In this document: in pieces, positions 1 through 6,674 of the stretch | Layout: each line of letters opens with the position of its first letter | Position numbering within the stretch: the stretch's first letter is position 1 | Source: Myxococcales bacterium | GTDB taxonomy: Bacteria > Myxococcota > Bradymonadia > UBA7976 > UBA1532 | NCBI GenBank assembly: GCA_020633515.1 | Contig: JACKDM010000081.1 | Location: 1 to 12,021, forward strand | Direction: 5' to 3' | DNA length: 12,021 nt | Translations under genes and position numbers: made by a program | The notes under the pieces: model-generated | Told to the model about the DNA's origin: nothing | What the model saw: only the letters and a program-made list of their open reading frames with translations | Database searches by the model: none

Positions 1-2387
1 GGCGCGGACCGCGGGATCGGCTGCCCCGCGGCGCTCGTCTCCCCCCGCGCCGGATCCTGGAAGTACACCGCGCCCACCCGCGCCGCCTCCCCCGCGAACG
101 CCACCCGCAGCCCCGCGATCGTGCCCCGCCACCCGGCCGCGTCGGCCATGCGCACCACCAGCGGCATCACCCCGCCCGCGCTCTGGAAGCGCCACTGCAG
201 CGCGCCCCGCTCGGCGCCTTCGAAGCTCACCCGCCCGACCTGCGCGCCGGCCGGCGCCTCCACCCACAGCGTCAGCTCCGGCCATGCCTCGGCGTCCACC
301 GCGGTCCACGCCGGCGCCTGCGCGCAGCCCGTCACCGCCAGACTCCCGCCGAGCGCGGCGTCCCACGCCGCCGCGTCACCCGCACCACACGCCACCCACC
401 CCTCCGCCTCCTCGATCCCATCGAAGAGCCAGTGATCGCGCGCCTGCACCACCGCCTGCGCCTCACCCTGCAACACACCGCCGCCATCCACCCAGTCGCC
501 CTGCGCGTGCGCCCGATCGATGTTCGCCACCCACGCGCGCACGCTCACCGGCGCCCCCGGCCGCGGCCCGTCGGCGAGCAGATCGACCAGCACCCGCTTG
601 CTCTCCCCCGCGCCGAAGGCATACATCACCAGCTCCCCCCGCGCGCCCATGGCATCCTTCGCCGGGTTCTCCGCCGCCCCGTCCGCGTCGTTCACCATCC
701 ACGCGCTCCCATCGCGCCCCGGATGGTCCGTCTCGATGACATAGTGGATCGGCGTCAAGCCCTCCCCGAAGGCATACCCGAATCGCACCCCCCGCAGCGG
801 CCCCGCGGTCGCGTTGCGCATCTGGATCACCGCCCGCAGCGGCACCCCATCGACCGCGTCCGGCCACTCCGCCCGCGTGCCCGCGGCCTCCGTCACCCCC
901 TCGAACCACCCCACCGACAGCGCGGTCTCCCCGAGCTCGATCGGCGGCTCGGGCTCGGGCTCCGGCTCCGGGTCGGGCACCACGCCGCACGGCTCCCGCT
1001 CGAAGCCCGCGATCGGCGCCCGATCGAGCGCGCCCCGCGTCTGCGGCCCGATCAAGCCGTCGTCGTCGATCGGATCATCACCCCGGTTGAGGTTCCACAG
1101 CCGCTGAAACGCCAGCACCGCGAGCTGATCGAGGTCGGCGCCGTCGTCGCCCTCGTAGACCCACAGCCCCCCGCCGCCCACGAACCCCGCCCGCTCCAGC
1201 GCGTCGGCGACCTCCCCCGACGCGTCGATGCGCACCGCGCGCCCGGTCACCAGCGCCGCCTGCCCCGCCGGCGCCCGGCAGCCGATGTTGTCGGCCGCCG
1301 CGTCGTAGAACCGCGCGAGGCTCACGTCGCGCAGCGCCTCCTCGATCACCAGCGGCGCGCCCACGTCCACGCTCGCCGCTCGCAGCGCCGCGGCGGCCGG
1401 GGCGCCGAGCGACTCCAGCGCCGGCGGCGCGAGCACCTGCACGCAGCCCGCCTCGGCGCACACCGGCAGCGGCGCGAGCGCGTCGGGCTCGATGCAGCTC
1501 ATCACCCGCGTCACCTGCGCCGCGAGCCCCTCGACCAGCTCCGCCGGCGGCGAACAGCCCCGCCACGCCTGCTGCCCCAGCGTCGGCCCCCGCACCGGCC
1601 CCGGCCCGATCGGCGGCGGCCCGTCGTCGCACAGCCCGGCCGCGAAGCCCTCGATCGGCGCCCGGCTCAAGGCGTCGTAGGTCGCCCCGTCGAGCTCGGC
1701 GGTCAGGTCGAGCGGCTCGCCGGGCACGTTCGCGTTCCACAGCGCCTGAAACGCCAGCAGCGACAAGGCGCCGAGCCCCACGTCGGGCACGACCTGATAG
1801 TCGAAGTGCACGCGGTCGTTGGGCAGGTCGTTGGCCCACCCATGGCGCCGCATGATCGGCTCCCAGTAGGCGCGATCGTCGAGGTCGACGGCGAGGCCGT
1901 TCTGGTGGTTCGACAGCCCCGCCGGCGCCGCGACCGCGCAGCCGCGGAACTGGTCCTGAAGCCAGAAGAGGTGCTGCAACGCGACGTCGCGGTAGGCCCA
2001 GCGCACCACCATCTGCCGGTCGCCCGCCGCCGCCGCCTCGGCGAGCGCGTCGGCCGCGCGCGCGTCGATGAACGCCGGCCGCCCCGCCTGCAACATGCGC
2101 AGATCCGGCCCGAGCGGCAGATCGGCGAGCGTGCCCGGCCGCAGGCACTCGATCGCGTCGACGAGCTGCCGCGAGAGCCCGTCGACGAGCTCGGGCGGGG
2201 TGTCGCAGCGCTCCATCGCGACGGTCTCGACGGTCACCGGCGCCACCCAGGTCCCGAGCGGCGGCGGCGGCTCGTAGGGCCGGTCTTCACAGGCGGTGAC
2301 GATCGCGGCGAGCCCGACGAGCGCGAGCGCGGCGGCCGCGGAGCCGGGCGAGAGCGGGCGCGCGAGGCGCGAGCGGCGGGCATCCAT
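1..2387 (-). CDS. Lipoprotein with M15 (VanY-like) peptidase domain and a degenerate second copy; C-terminus beyond window
   Basis: From the ATG at 2387 the frame stays open for 795 codons to the window edge. A signal peptide ends in VTAC, with Cys33 the likely lipidated residue. Residues 159-168 carry an SxHxxGxxxD motif (His161, Asp168), and 191-197 read DRVHFDY (Asp191, His194). Together these match the three metal ligands and the catalytic acid of M15 D-Ala-D-Ala or L-Ala-D-Glu peptidases. Residues 206-248 (LLAFQALWN core) and 420-462 (LAFQRLWN, then DGLIGPQTRGAL) resemble peptidoglycan-binding type 1 repeats. Residues 276-413 look like a second peptidase domain without the metal ligands. 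A Pro-Glu linker (471-482) leads to beta-rich sequence, including a jelly-roll-like stretch from about 652. The expected role is peptide-bond cleavage or recognition in peptidoglycan from a membrane-anchored position. The fold is recognised from motifs only; the substrate is unknown. It is divergent from the gene at 2485. Confidence 0.85.
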   Translation of the reverse strand, partial: MDARRSRLARPLSPGSAAAALALVGLAAIVTACEDRPYEPPPPLGTWVAPVTVETVAMERCDTPPELVDGLSRQLVDAIECLRPGTLADLPLGPDLRMLQAGRPAFIDARAADALAEAAAAGDRQMVVRWAYRDVALQHLFWLQDQFRGCAVAAPAGLSNHQNGLAVDLDDRAYWEPIMRRHGWANDLPNDRVHFDYQVVPDVGLGALSLLAFQALWNANVPGEPLDLTAELDGATYDALSRAPIEGFAAGLCDDGPPPIGPGPVRGPTLGQQAWRGCSPPAELVEGLAAQVTRVMSCIEPDALAPLPVCAEAGCVQVLAPPALESLGAPAAAALRAASVDVGAPLVIEEALRDVSLARFYDAAADNIGCRAPAGQAALVTGRAVRIDASGEVADALERAGFVGGGGLWVYEGDDGADLDQLAVLAFQRLWNLNRGDDPIDDDGLIGPQTRGALDRAPIAGFEREPCGVVPDPEPEPEPEPPIELGETALSVGWFEGVTEAAGTRAEWPDAVDGVPLRAVIQMRNATAGPLRGVRFGYAFGEGLTPIHYVIETDHPGRDGSAWMVNDADGAAENPAKDAMGARGELVMYAFGAGESKRVLVDLLADGPRPGAPVSVRAWVANIDRAHAQGDWVDGGGVLQGEAQAVVQARDHWLFDGIEEAEGWVACGAGDAAAWDAALGGSLAVTGCAQAPAWTAVDAEAWPELTLWVEAPAGAQVGRVSFEGAERGALQWRFQSAGGVMPLVVRMADAAGWRGTIAGLRVAFAGEAARVGAVYFQDPARGETSAAGQPIPRSA
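942..977 (-). repeat. Pro-Glu coding repeat (interdomain linker)
   Basis: A run of GGCTCG/GGCTCC hexamers on the plus strand encodes alternating Pro and Glu (residues 471-482) in the minus-strand lipoprotein. It is a stiff spacer between the second peptidoglycan-binding-like repeat and the C-terminal beta-rich modules. Confidence 0.8.
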
Positions 2388-2484
2388 CGCCCGAAGCTAC
2401 GCCGTCGCCGCGCTTGCCCGCAACCGCGTGAACTGGTAATCGACCCGCCTTTCCCGCCGTCCGCATCGACCCGAGGAGCACGCC
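2388..2484. promoter_or_regulatory. Divergent intergenic spacer holding promoters for both flanking genes
   Basis: This 97-bp spacer separates the start codons of the divergent lipoprotein and ATPase/TPR genes, so both promoters should lie here or extend into the coding ends. For the plus strand, TTGCCC at 2414-2419 matches four of six bases of a sigma70 -35 box, and GGTAAT at 2435-2440 is a possible -10 with a short 15-bp spacer. Neither is convincing. No clear operator or hairpin was seen. Confidence 0.3.
2473..2478 (+). promoter_or_regulatory. Ribosome binding site deciding the GTG start at 2485
   Basis: GAGGAG lies six bases before GTG at 2485. This strong Shine-Dalgarno match, and the absence of a better in-frame ATG or GTG upstream in the short spacer, fix the start of the ATPase/TPR gene. 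Confidence 0.75.
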
Positions 2485-5193
2485 GTGACCGAGCCCACCC
2501 TCGACCAGACCGCCGCCGCGCTCGCCGACGCCGAGACCCGCAAGTCCGAGCGGCTGCGCCCCGCGCTCAACGCCGCCGAGCGCCTCGTCCGCCGCCGCAC
2601 CGCCGCGGCGGTCGCCGATCGCGCCGTCGCCGACCTCCGCCGCGCCCTCATCGCCGCCGGCGTCGCCGCGCTCGACGGCGGCGACCCGCAGCGCATCGAA
2701 GACGCGCTCCTCGCCGCCCACCCCGACAGCCCGCTCGCCGAAGACACGCTCCGCGCGGCGTGGCTCGCGCTCGTCGACGACCTCGCCCGCACCGGCGACA
2801 AGCCCCCCTTCGGCGGCAGCGGCGGCGCCGAGACCTGGGCCGCCACCGCCCGCGCCCGCCGCTGGCCCTTCGCCGACCCCGACGACCACGCCGGCGCCAT
2901 CGCCGGCCGCTTCGGCACCCAGGCCGTCGTCGTCGTGCGCGGCCCCGGCACCTCCACCCTGCTCGCCGCCGTCCGCCGCCGCCTCCTCGGCGCCCACGGC
3001 CCCGACGCGCTCGTGCCCCCCGTCGTGCCCGCCGCCCGCGACGACCTCGCCGGCGTGCTCCTGCCCTACGTGCAGCGCGCCCCGCTCCCCGACGAGCTCC
3101 GCGCCGCGCTCGACAAGCTCCGCTACGCCGAAGACCTCCTCGGCGTGCTCGGCCGCGCCGGCGACAAGGCCCCGATCGCGCTCCTGCTCGACGACGCCCA
3201 CCTCCAGAGCCGCGCCGTGCTGCTCGGGCTGCCCCTCTTCATCGAGCCCGCGCCCAACCGCAACGTGCTGCTCGTGCTCGGCGGCCCCGCCGATCCGGCC
3301 GACGACGGCCCGCTCGCCGACGTCGTCGTCGACGCCCGGAGCCGCGGCATCCTCACCGAGATCGTGCTGCCCGCCTGGGGCGAAGACCGCGCCGCCGCGC
3401 TCCTCGCCGCCGCCGGCGCCGACCGCAGCCGCGCCGCCGCGCTCGCCGCCGCGACCCCCGGCCCCGGCGCCGAAGGGCTCACCGAGGCCCACGCCTGGAT
3501 CGCCGACCTCGACCGCCTCGGCCAAGGCTTCGACCTCGACGCGCACCTGCCCGCCCACGACGGCGCCCGCAACGCGCTCGCGCTCGCCGCCGTCGACGGC
3601 GACCCGTTCCACGGCTTCGCGGTCGGCCGCGTCCTCGGCCACGACGAGGACTGGGTCGAAGACCTGATGCACGACGACGAGTTCGAGCTCGACGGCGCCG
3701 AGGTCGGCACCTGCGCCGCCGCCGTCCCACCCGAGGGCATGGGCTGGAGCGACCTGCCCGACGGCCTGCACCCCACCTTCCGCTGGTCCGACGCCCGCAT
3801 CCCCGCCGCGCTCCGCCGCGGCCTCGACGCCGAGACCCGCAAGAAGCACGCGCTCGCGCTCCGCGACGCGCTCCTCGCCGGCTACACCGCGGCCGGCGCG
3901 TGGCAGATCGCCGACCGCGTCTGGCGCCTCAGCCGCGAGGCCGGCGACGGCCGCCCGGTGCAGCACTGGCTGCTCTCCACCCGCGACGCCCCCCGCGTCG
4001 AGGCCGGCTTCCGCCGCATGCTCCCCATCCTCAACGTCGAGGCGCCCTACCTGCTCGCGCTCGCCCGCCTCTACGGATCGGCCATGGAGGCCGGCGCGCT
4101 CGGCACCATGACCGGCCGGGTGCAGCTCGCCGACCAGTCCTATCAGGCCGCCGCCGCCGCCGCGCAGCGCATGGGCCGCCCCGGCGCCGCCGGCGAAGCG
4201 CTCGCCCGGCTCGGCGAGGTCCGCCTCGCGCTCGCGCTCCCCCAGCCGGCGACCGCCGCGCTCGACCTCGCCGAGAAGCTCCTCCAGAGCGCCGGCGAAC
4301 CCGGCCGCAGCGTCGCCCGCCTCTCGCTGCTCCGCGCCGAGATCAAGGTCCTCGAAGGTGAGATCGACGACGCGCTCGACCAGCTCAAGCGCGGCGTCGA
4401 CGCGCTCCGCCGCGCCGGCGACGCCGGCCACGTCTCGCTCGGGCTCGTGCGCCTCGGCCGCCTGCTCTACGAGCGCGGCAACGACGAGGCCGCCATCCTC
4501 GCGCTCGACGAGGCGATCCGCACCGCCGACCAGAGCCGCGACCCCCGCGCCGCCGGCGCCGCCCGCATGGCCCGCGCCTTCGTGCACGGCGAGCAGAACC
4601 AGCTCGAGCCCGCCTTCGCGCTGCTCCAGCAGGCCGTCGGCGCCTTCCAGGCCGCCGGCATGCCCGTCCACATCCTCGAGGTCGCCGCCGCCGGGCTCCA
4701 GCGCCGCCACGGCAACGCCGCCGAGGCCGAGAAGCGCCTGCGCGCCGTCGGCGAGACCTTCAAGAAGGCCCGCGCCGCCGTGCAGTGGGCCGACGCCTGG
4801 CACGCGCTCGGCCGCTGCCTCGTCGACCAGGAGAAGTACACCGACGCGATCACCGCGCTCGACGAGGTCAAGGCCGTGCGGCTGCGCGCCCGCGACCGCT
4901 TCGGGCTCGTGCGGCTCTACGAAGACCTCGGCGACGCCAAGGTCGGCCAGGGCGACCGGATCGGCGCCCACACCGCCTACGGCCACGCCCGCCGCCTCGC
5001 CGAGCGCCTCGGCCTCGCCGCCCGCCTCGGCCGCCTCGACGCCGCGCTCGCCCGCCTCGCCGCCGAGCTCGAGGGCGTGCCCGACGTCGACCCGAAGGCG
5101 CTGCGCGCGCAGGCCGACGACGAGATCGACGCGATGGAGGCGCTGTGGAAGGCCCCACCGCAGGCCGTGCAGCAGAGCGGCGAGGTGCACTGA
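2485..5193 (+). CDS. Degenerate AAA/STAND-like ATPase with C-terminal TPR repeats
   Basis: The 902-residue protein shows no signal peptide and is probably cytoplasmic. Residues 1-100 are helical and charged. Residues 147-168 have the hydrophobic strand, GPG turn and helix of a P-loop (VVVRGPGTSTLL). The Gly-Lys of a true Walker A is absent, as if two residues were deleted. LLLDDAH (233-239) resembles Walker B, VLLVLGG (261-267) a sensor strand, and PAWGEDRAAALL (296-307) the post-sensor segment of AAA_16/STAND proteins. From about 545 to 870, helix pairs of about 34-40 residues with TPR-like Gly/Ala/Tyr spacing suggest six to eight TPRs. Family members act as signal-sensing scaffolds with TPRs binding partners; if the P-loop is dead, this one would be a scaffold only. 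No effector or DNA-binding domain was recognised. The frame has C-rich third positions typical of a plus-strand gene here. The exact family is unproven. Confidence 0.85.
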   Translation: MTEPTLDQTAAALADAETRKSERLRPALNAAERLVRRRTAAAVADRAVADLRRALIAAGVAALDGGDPQRIEDALLAAHPDSPLAEDTLRAAWLALVDDLARTGDKPPFGGSGGAETWAATARARRWPFADPDDHAGAIAGRFGTQAVVVVRGPGTSTLLAAVRRRLLGAHGPDALVPPVVPAARDDLAGVLLPYVQRAPLPDELRAALDKLRYAEDLLGVLGRAGDKAPIALLLDDAHLQSRAVLLGLPLFIEPAPNRNVLLVLGGPADPADDGPLADVVVDARSRGILTEIVLPAWGEDRAAALLAAAGADRSRAAALAAATPGPGAEGLTEAHAWIADLDRLGQGFDLDAHLPAHDGARNALALAAVDGDPFHGFAVGRVLGHDEDWVEDLMHDDEFELDGAEVGTCAAAVPPEGMGWSDLPDGLHPTFRWSDARIPAALRRGLDAETRKKHALALRDALLAGYTAAGAWQIADRVWRLSREAGDGRPVQHWLLSTRDAPRVEAGFRRMLPILNVEAPYLLALARLYGSAMEAGALGTMTGRVQLADQSYQAAAAAAQRMGRPGAAGEALARLGEVRLALALPQPATAALDLAEKLLQSAGEPGRSVARLSLLRAEIKVLEGEIDDALDQLKRGVDALRRAGDAGHVSLGLVRLGRLLYERGNDEAAILALDEAIRTADQSRDPRAAGAARMARAFVHGEQNQLEPAFALLQQAVGAFQAAGMPVHILEVAAAGLQRRHGNAAEAEKRLRAVGETFKKARAAVQWADAWHALGRCLVDQEKYTDAITALDEVKAVRLRARDRFGLVRLYEDLGDAKVGQGDRIGAHTAYGHARRLAERLGLAARLGRLDAALARLAAELEGVPDVDPKALRAQADDEIDAMEALWKAPPQAVQQSGEVH

Positions 5194-5218
5194 CCGCCGG
5201 GCCCGGCCCGATCAGCCG
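5194..5218. terminator. Convergent gap with GC palindrome, possible weak bidirectional terminator
   Basis: Only 25 bp separate the stop codons of the converging ATPase/TPR gene and the first V4R-like gene. They contain a perfect 12-bp palindrome, GCCGGGCCCGGC, at 5196-5207. There is no T-run on either side and no loop, so intrinsic termination is doubtful. Confidence 0.25.
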
Positions 5219-5695
5219 TCAGCGCGGCGTGAACTCGAAGACATCGTGCGTCCCGCCGCGCAGCACGCTCTCGGTGTGCTTCGCGAAGAACTGCTGGTCG
5301 AGCAGGTACTCCAGCGCGCCATGCACCGCGCCGAGGGTGAAGGTGCAGGTCCGCGGCGAGCCGAACGCCTCACCCGCCGAGCAGATCGTCTCGGCCGTGT
5401 ACACCACGAGCCGGTCGCCCTTCGCCTCGATCCGATCGATCCGACACAGCCGCGTCCCCTCGACCCCGAGCGCCCCGTCGAGCTGCCGCGCGATCGCCGG
5501 CAGATCGTCCACGCTCGCCGAACCCCGCGCAAAGCCCAGACTCTGCGCCAGGTTCATCCCCCGCTGCCGCCCCGCCGCCTTGAGCGAGATCGCCGTCGCC
5601 TGCTCGCCGAGCATCTCCTCCATCCCGAGGATCACCGCCTTGAAGCAGACGATGCTGTTGAAGTCGCCCAGCTCTCTCCGCTGATAGGTCGCCAT
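5219..5695 (-). CDS. V4R-like small protein, paralogue A
   Basis: This encodes 158 residues starting at the ATG at 5695, with a G-rich Shine-Dalgarno (GGGGGGGAG, 5698-5706) just upstream. It has no signal peptide or membrane helix, so it is probably a soluble cytoplasmic protein. The N-terminal half is helical and strongly conserved with its neighbour (SIVCFKAV, GMEEMLGEQATAISLKAAGR). The C-terminal half, about 98-158, follows the V4R pattern: ETICSAGE, then CTFTLGAVHGALEYLL, then a ...E...GG..DVFEF ending. The late Cys residues that many V4R domains use to bind ligand or metal are Val and Asp here. V4R domains bind small hydrophobic molecules in regulators and pigment-synthesis proteins; applying that role here is inference. 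About 29 of 158 positions differ from paralogue B. Its own upstream spacer of 183 bp suggests a separate promoter, though read-through from the upstream paralogue is possible. Confidence 0.85.
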   Translation of the reverse strand: MATYQRRELGDFNSIVCFKAVILGMEEMLGEQATAISLKAAGRQRGMNLAQSLGFARGSASVDDLPAIARQLDGALGVEGTRLCRIDRIEAKGDRLVVYTAETICSAGEAFGSPRTCTFTLGAVHGALEYLLDQQFFAKHTESVLRGGTHDVFEFTPR

Positions 5696-5739
5696 CGCTC
5701 CCCCCCGCGCCTCGATACAGACCGACGCGCTCGTATGGA

Positions 5740-5755
5740 ATCGTCACAGAACGAT
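5740..5755 (-). promoter_or_regulatory. Inverted repeat near the predicted transcription start of paralogue A
   Basis: On the plus strand ATCGT (5740-5744) and ACGAT (5751-5755) form a perfect 5-bp dyad around a 6-base centre. It lies just downstream of the proposed -10 and would overlap the transcription start, where an operator or a short leader hairpin would sit. A 5-bp dyad can arise by chance. Confidence 0.3.
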
Positions 5756-5758
5756 GGC

Positions 5759-5788
5759 ATTCTCCGCCCGCGCTCTGCGCCATGACAA
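5759..5788 (-). promoter_or_regulatory. Candidate sigma70-type promoter for paralogue A
   Basis: Read on the minus strand, TTGTCA (5788-5783, five of six matches to -35) and GAGAAT (5764-5759, four of six to -10) are separated by 18 bp. They lie about 65-95 bp upstream of the start codon, in one of the few stretches here with several A and T bases. Sigma-factor preferences of this organism are unknown. Confidence 0.35.
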
Positions 5789-5825
5789 GCGCAAAAGCCC
5801 GGCGCCCTGATCGCTGTGAGGAAGC

Positions 5826-5841
5826 CCGGCGGCCGCGCCGG
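5826..5841 (-). terminator. Terminator-like GC hairpin after paralogue B
   Basis: On the minus strand CCGGCG and CGCCGG form a perfect 6-bp stem with a 4-base loop (CGGC), about 38 bases past the stop of paralogue B, followed by GCTTCCTC. The tail is only weakly T-rich, so termination may be partial. Confidence 0.35.
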
Positions 5842-5874
5842 AGAGACCGCCCGGAGAGACTGCCCCGGAGAGAC
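5838..5874. repeat. Three direct copies of CCGGAGAGAC
   Basis: The 10-mer CCGGAGAGAC occurs at 5838-5847, 5851-5860 and 5865-5874, with 13- and 14-bp periods, ending four bases before the stop codon of paralogue B. It is non-coding. It could be a slippage product or a protein or RNA binding site; nothing favours one. Confidence 0.75.
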
Positions 5875-5878
5875 TGAT

Positions 5879-6355
5879 TCAGCGCGGGGTGAACTCGAAG
5901 ACATCATGGGTCCCGCCGCGCAGCACGCTCTCGGTGTGCTTGGCGAAGAACTGCTTGTCGAGCAGGAACTCGAGCGCGCCATGCACCGCGCCGAGGGTGA
6001 AGGTACACAGCCGCGACGAGCCCTCCTCCTCGCCCGCCGAGCAGATCGTCTCCGCCGCGTAGACCTTGATGTTGTCGCCCTCCGGCTCGATCTTGTCGAT
6101 CTTGCAGAGCCGGGTGCCATTGACCCCGAGCGCGTCGTCGAGCTGCTTCGCGATCATCGGCAGATCGGCGATGCTCGCCGACCCCCGCGTGAGCCCGAGG
6201 CTCTGCGCCAGGTTCATCCCCCGCCGCCGCCCCGCCGCCTTGAGAGAGATCGCGGTCGCCTGCTCACCGAGCATCTCCTCCATCCCGGTGATCACCGCCT
6301 TGAAGCAGACGATGCTGCTGAAGTTGCCCAGATCGGCCCGTTCGTAGGTCGCCAT
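5879..6355 (-). CDS. V4R-like small protein, paralogue B
   Basis: This encodes 158 residues, the same length as paralogue A. An in-frame GTG at 6388 would add 11 residues, but the ATG at 6355 is preferred. It has GGAGGAGGA immediately upstream (about 6361-6368), and its protein start, MATYERADLG, lines up with MATYQRRELG of paralogue A. Domain layout is as in paralogue A: a helical N-terminal half, then a V4R-like part with ETICSAGE (about 101-108), CTFTLGAVHGALEFLL and a conserved ending HTESVLRGGTHDVFEFTPR. The ending is identical in both copies, whereas differences cluster at residues 55-115, which suggests a fixed core and a variable face. The protein lacks export signals. Its function is not known from the sequence; ligand binding is an inference from the V4R resemblance. 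Gene duplication with both reading frames kept intact implies both copies are used. Confidence 0.87.
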   Translation of the reverse strand: MATYERADLGNFSSIVCFKAVITGMEEMLGEQATAISLKAAGRRRGMNLAQSLGLTRGSASIADLPMIAKQLDDALGVNGTRLCKIDKIEPEGDNIKVYAAETICSAGEEEGSSRLCTFTLGAVHGALEFLLDKQFFAKHTESVLRGGTHDVFEFTPR

Positions 6356-6410
6356 CGTGCTCCTCCTCCCCCGTGTCGTCGAACGCACATCACGCGCGGT
6401 GTTGCGCGGA

Positions 6411-6440
6411 TTGTCACCAGCGTCAGTCAGTTATTCTATT
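6411..6440 (+). promoter_or_regulatory. Candidate promoter for the small membrane protein
   Basis: TTGTCA (6411-6416, five of six to the -35 consensus) and TCTATT (6435-6440, four of six to -10) are spaced by 18 bp. It would give a leader of about 230 bases before the ATG at 6675. It overlaps the proposed promoter of the divergent gene. Confidence 0.3.
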
Positions 6441-6459
6441 CTCGGGCCTCTTCCTTCAA
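6433..6459 (-). promoter_or_regulatory. Candidate promoter for paralogue B
   Basis: On the minus strand TAGAAT (6438-6433) matches five of six bases of a -10 box. TTGAAG (6459-6454) is a possible -35, but the 15-bp spacer is short. It lies about 80-105 bp upstream of the ATG at 6355. Confidence 0.3.
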
Positions 6460-6471
6460 GCCGAAAATCCC

Positions 6472-6502
6472 ACCGCCGCCCGCCGCCGCCCGCCGCCGCC
6501 CG
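6472..6502. repeat. 10-bp GC micro-repeat (CGCCGCCGCC)
   Basis: About three copies of CGCCGCCGCC run head to tail in the non-coding spacer, next to the AT-rich island. This is probably simple-sequence slippage. Confidence 0.7.
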
Positions 6503-6674
6503 ACAACCCCTCGCGCCGACGCCGTTTTCCGCGATGTCTCCCGAATGTAACAGCCCCCGGCCCCCCCCCAGCCCGCGTCACCGCCCGGTAGCATCCCCCT
6601 GCCCCTCGCCGCGCCTTCCGCCCCGCCCTCCGCTGGCCCCCCCGTTGCACCGCGCCCCCCGCGGAGGTCGACCC

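Larger units (their letters stand above)
6356..6674. other. Intergenic region with an AT-rich island between divergent genes
   Basis: These 319 bp separate paralogue B (minus) from the small membrane protein (plus). Bases 6411-6467 hold the most AT-rich stretch of the window and both candidate promoters. Bases 6472-6502 are a GC micro-repeat. From 6540 to 6660 the sequence is a C-rich, stop-poor stretch that probably forms the 5' leader of the membrane-protein gene. No RNA gene or riboswitch was recognised. Confidence 0.6.

Noticed and set aside
1078..2148. 356-codon minus-strand frame inside the M15 lipoprotein
   Set aside because: It is out of frame with the lipoprotein, whose frame carries the lipobox, the metal-ligand motifs and the binding repeats. 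This one is low-complexity Arg/Gly/Ala.
432..4361. 1309-codon open frame on the plus strand
   Set aside because: It crosses the minus-strand M15 lipoprotein and the ATPase/TPR gene in other frames. Its translation is almost all Arg, Pro and Ala with no domain signal. Low stop frequency at high G+C explains it.
2287..5190. 967-codon open frame antisense to the ATPase/TPR gene
   Set aside because: Its Gly/Ala/Glu/Val-rich translation is the expected mirror of C-ending codons in the plus-strand gene. It lacks motifs, and it would overlap the start of the M15 lipoprotein.
6357..6674. N-terminal extension of the small membrane protein
   Set aside because: The upstream in-frame sequence is Pro/Arg/Ser low complexity and overlaps the divergent promoter island. 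GGAGG before the ATG at 6675 marks the real start.
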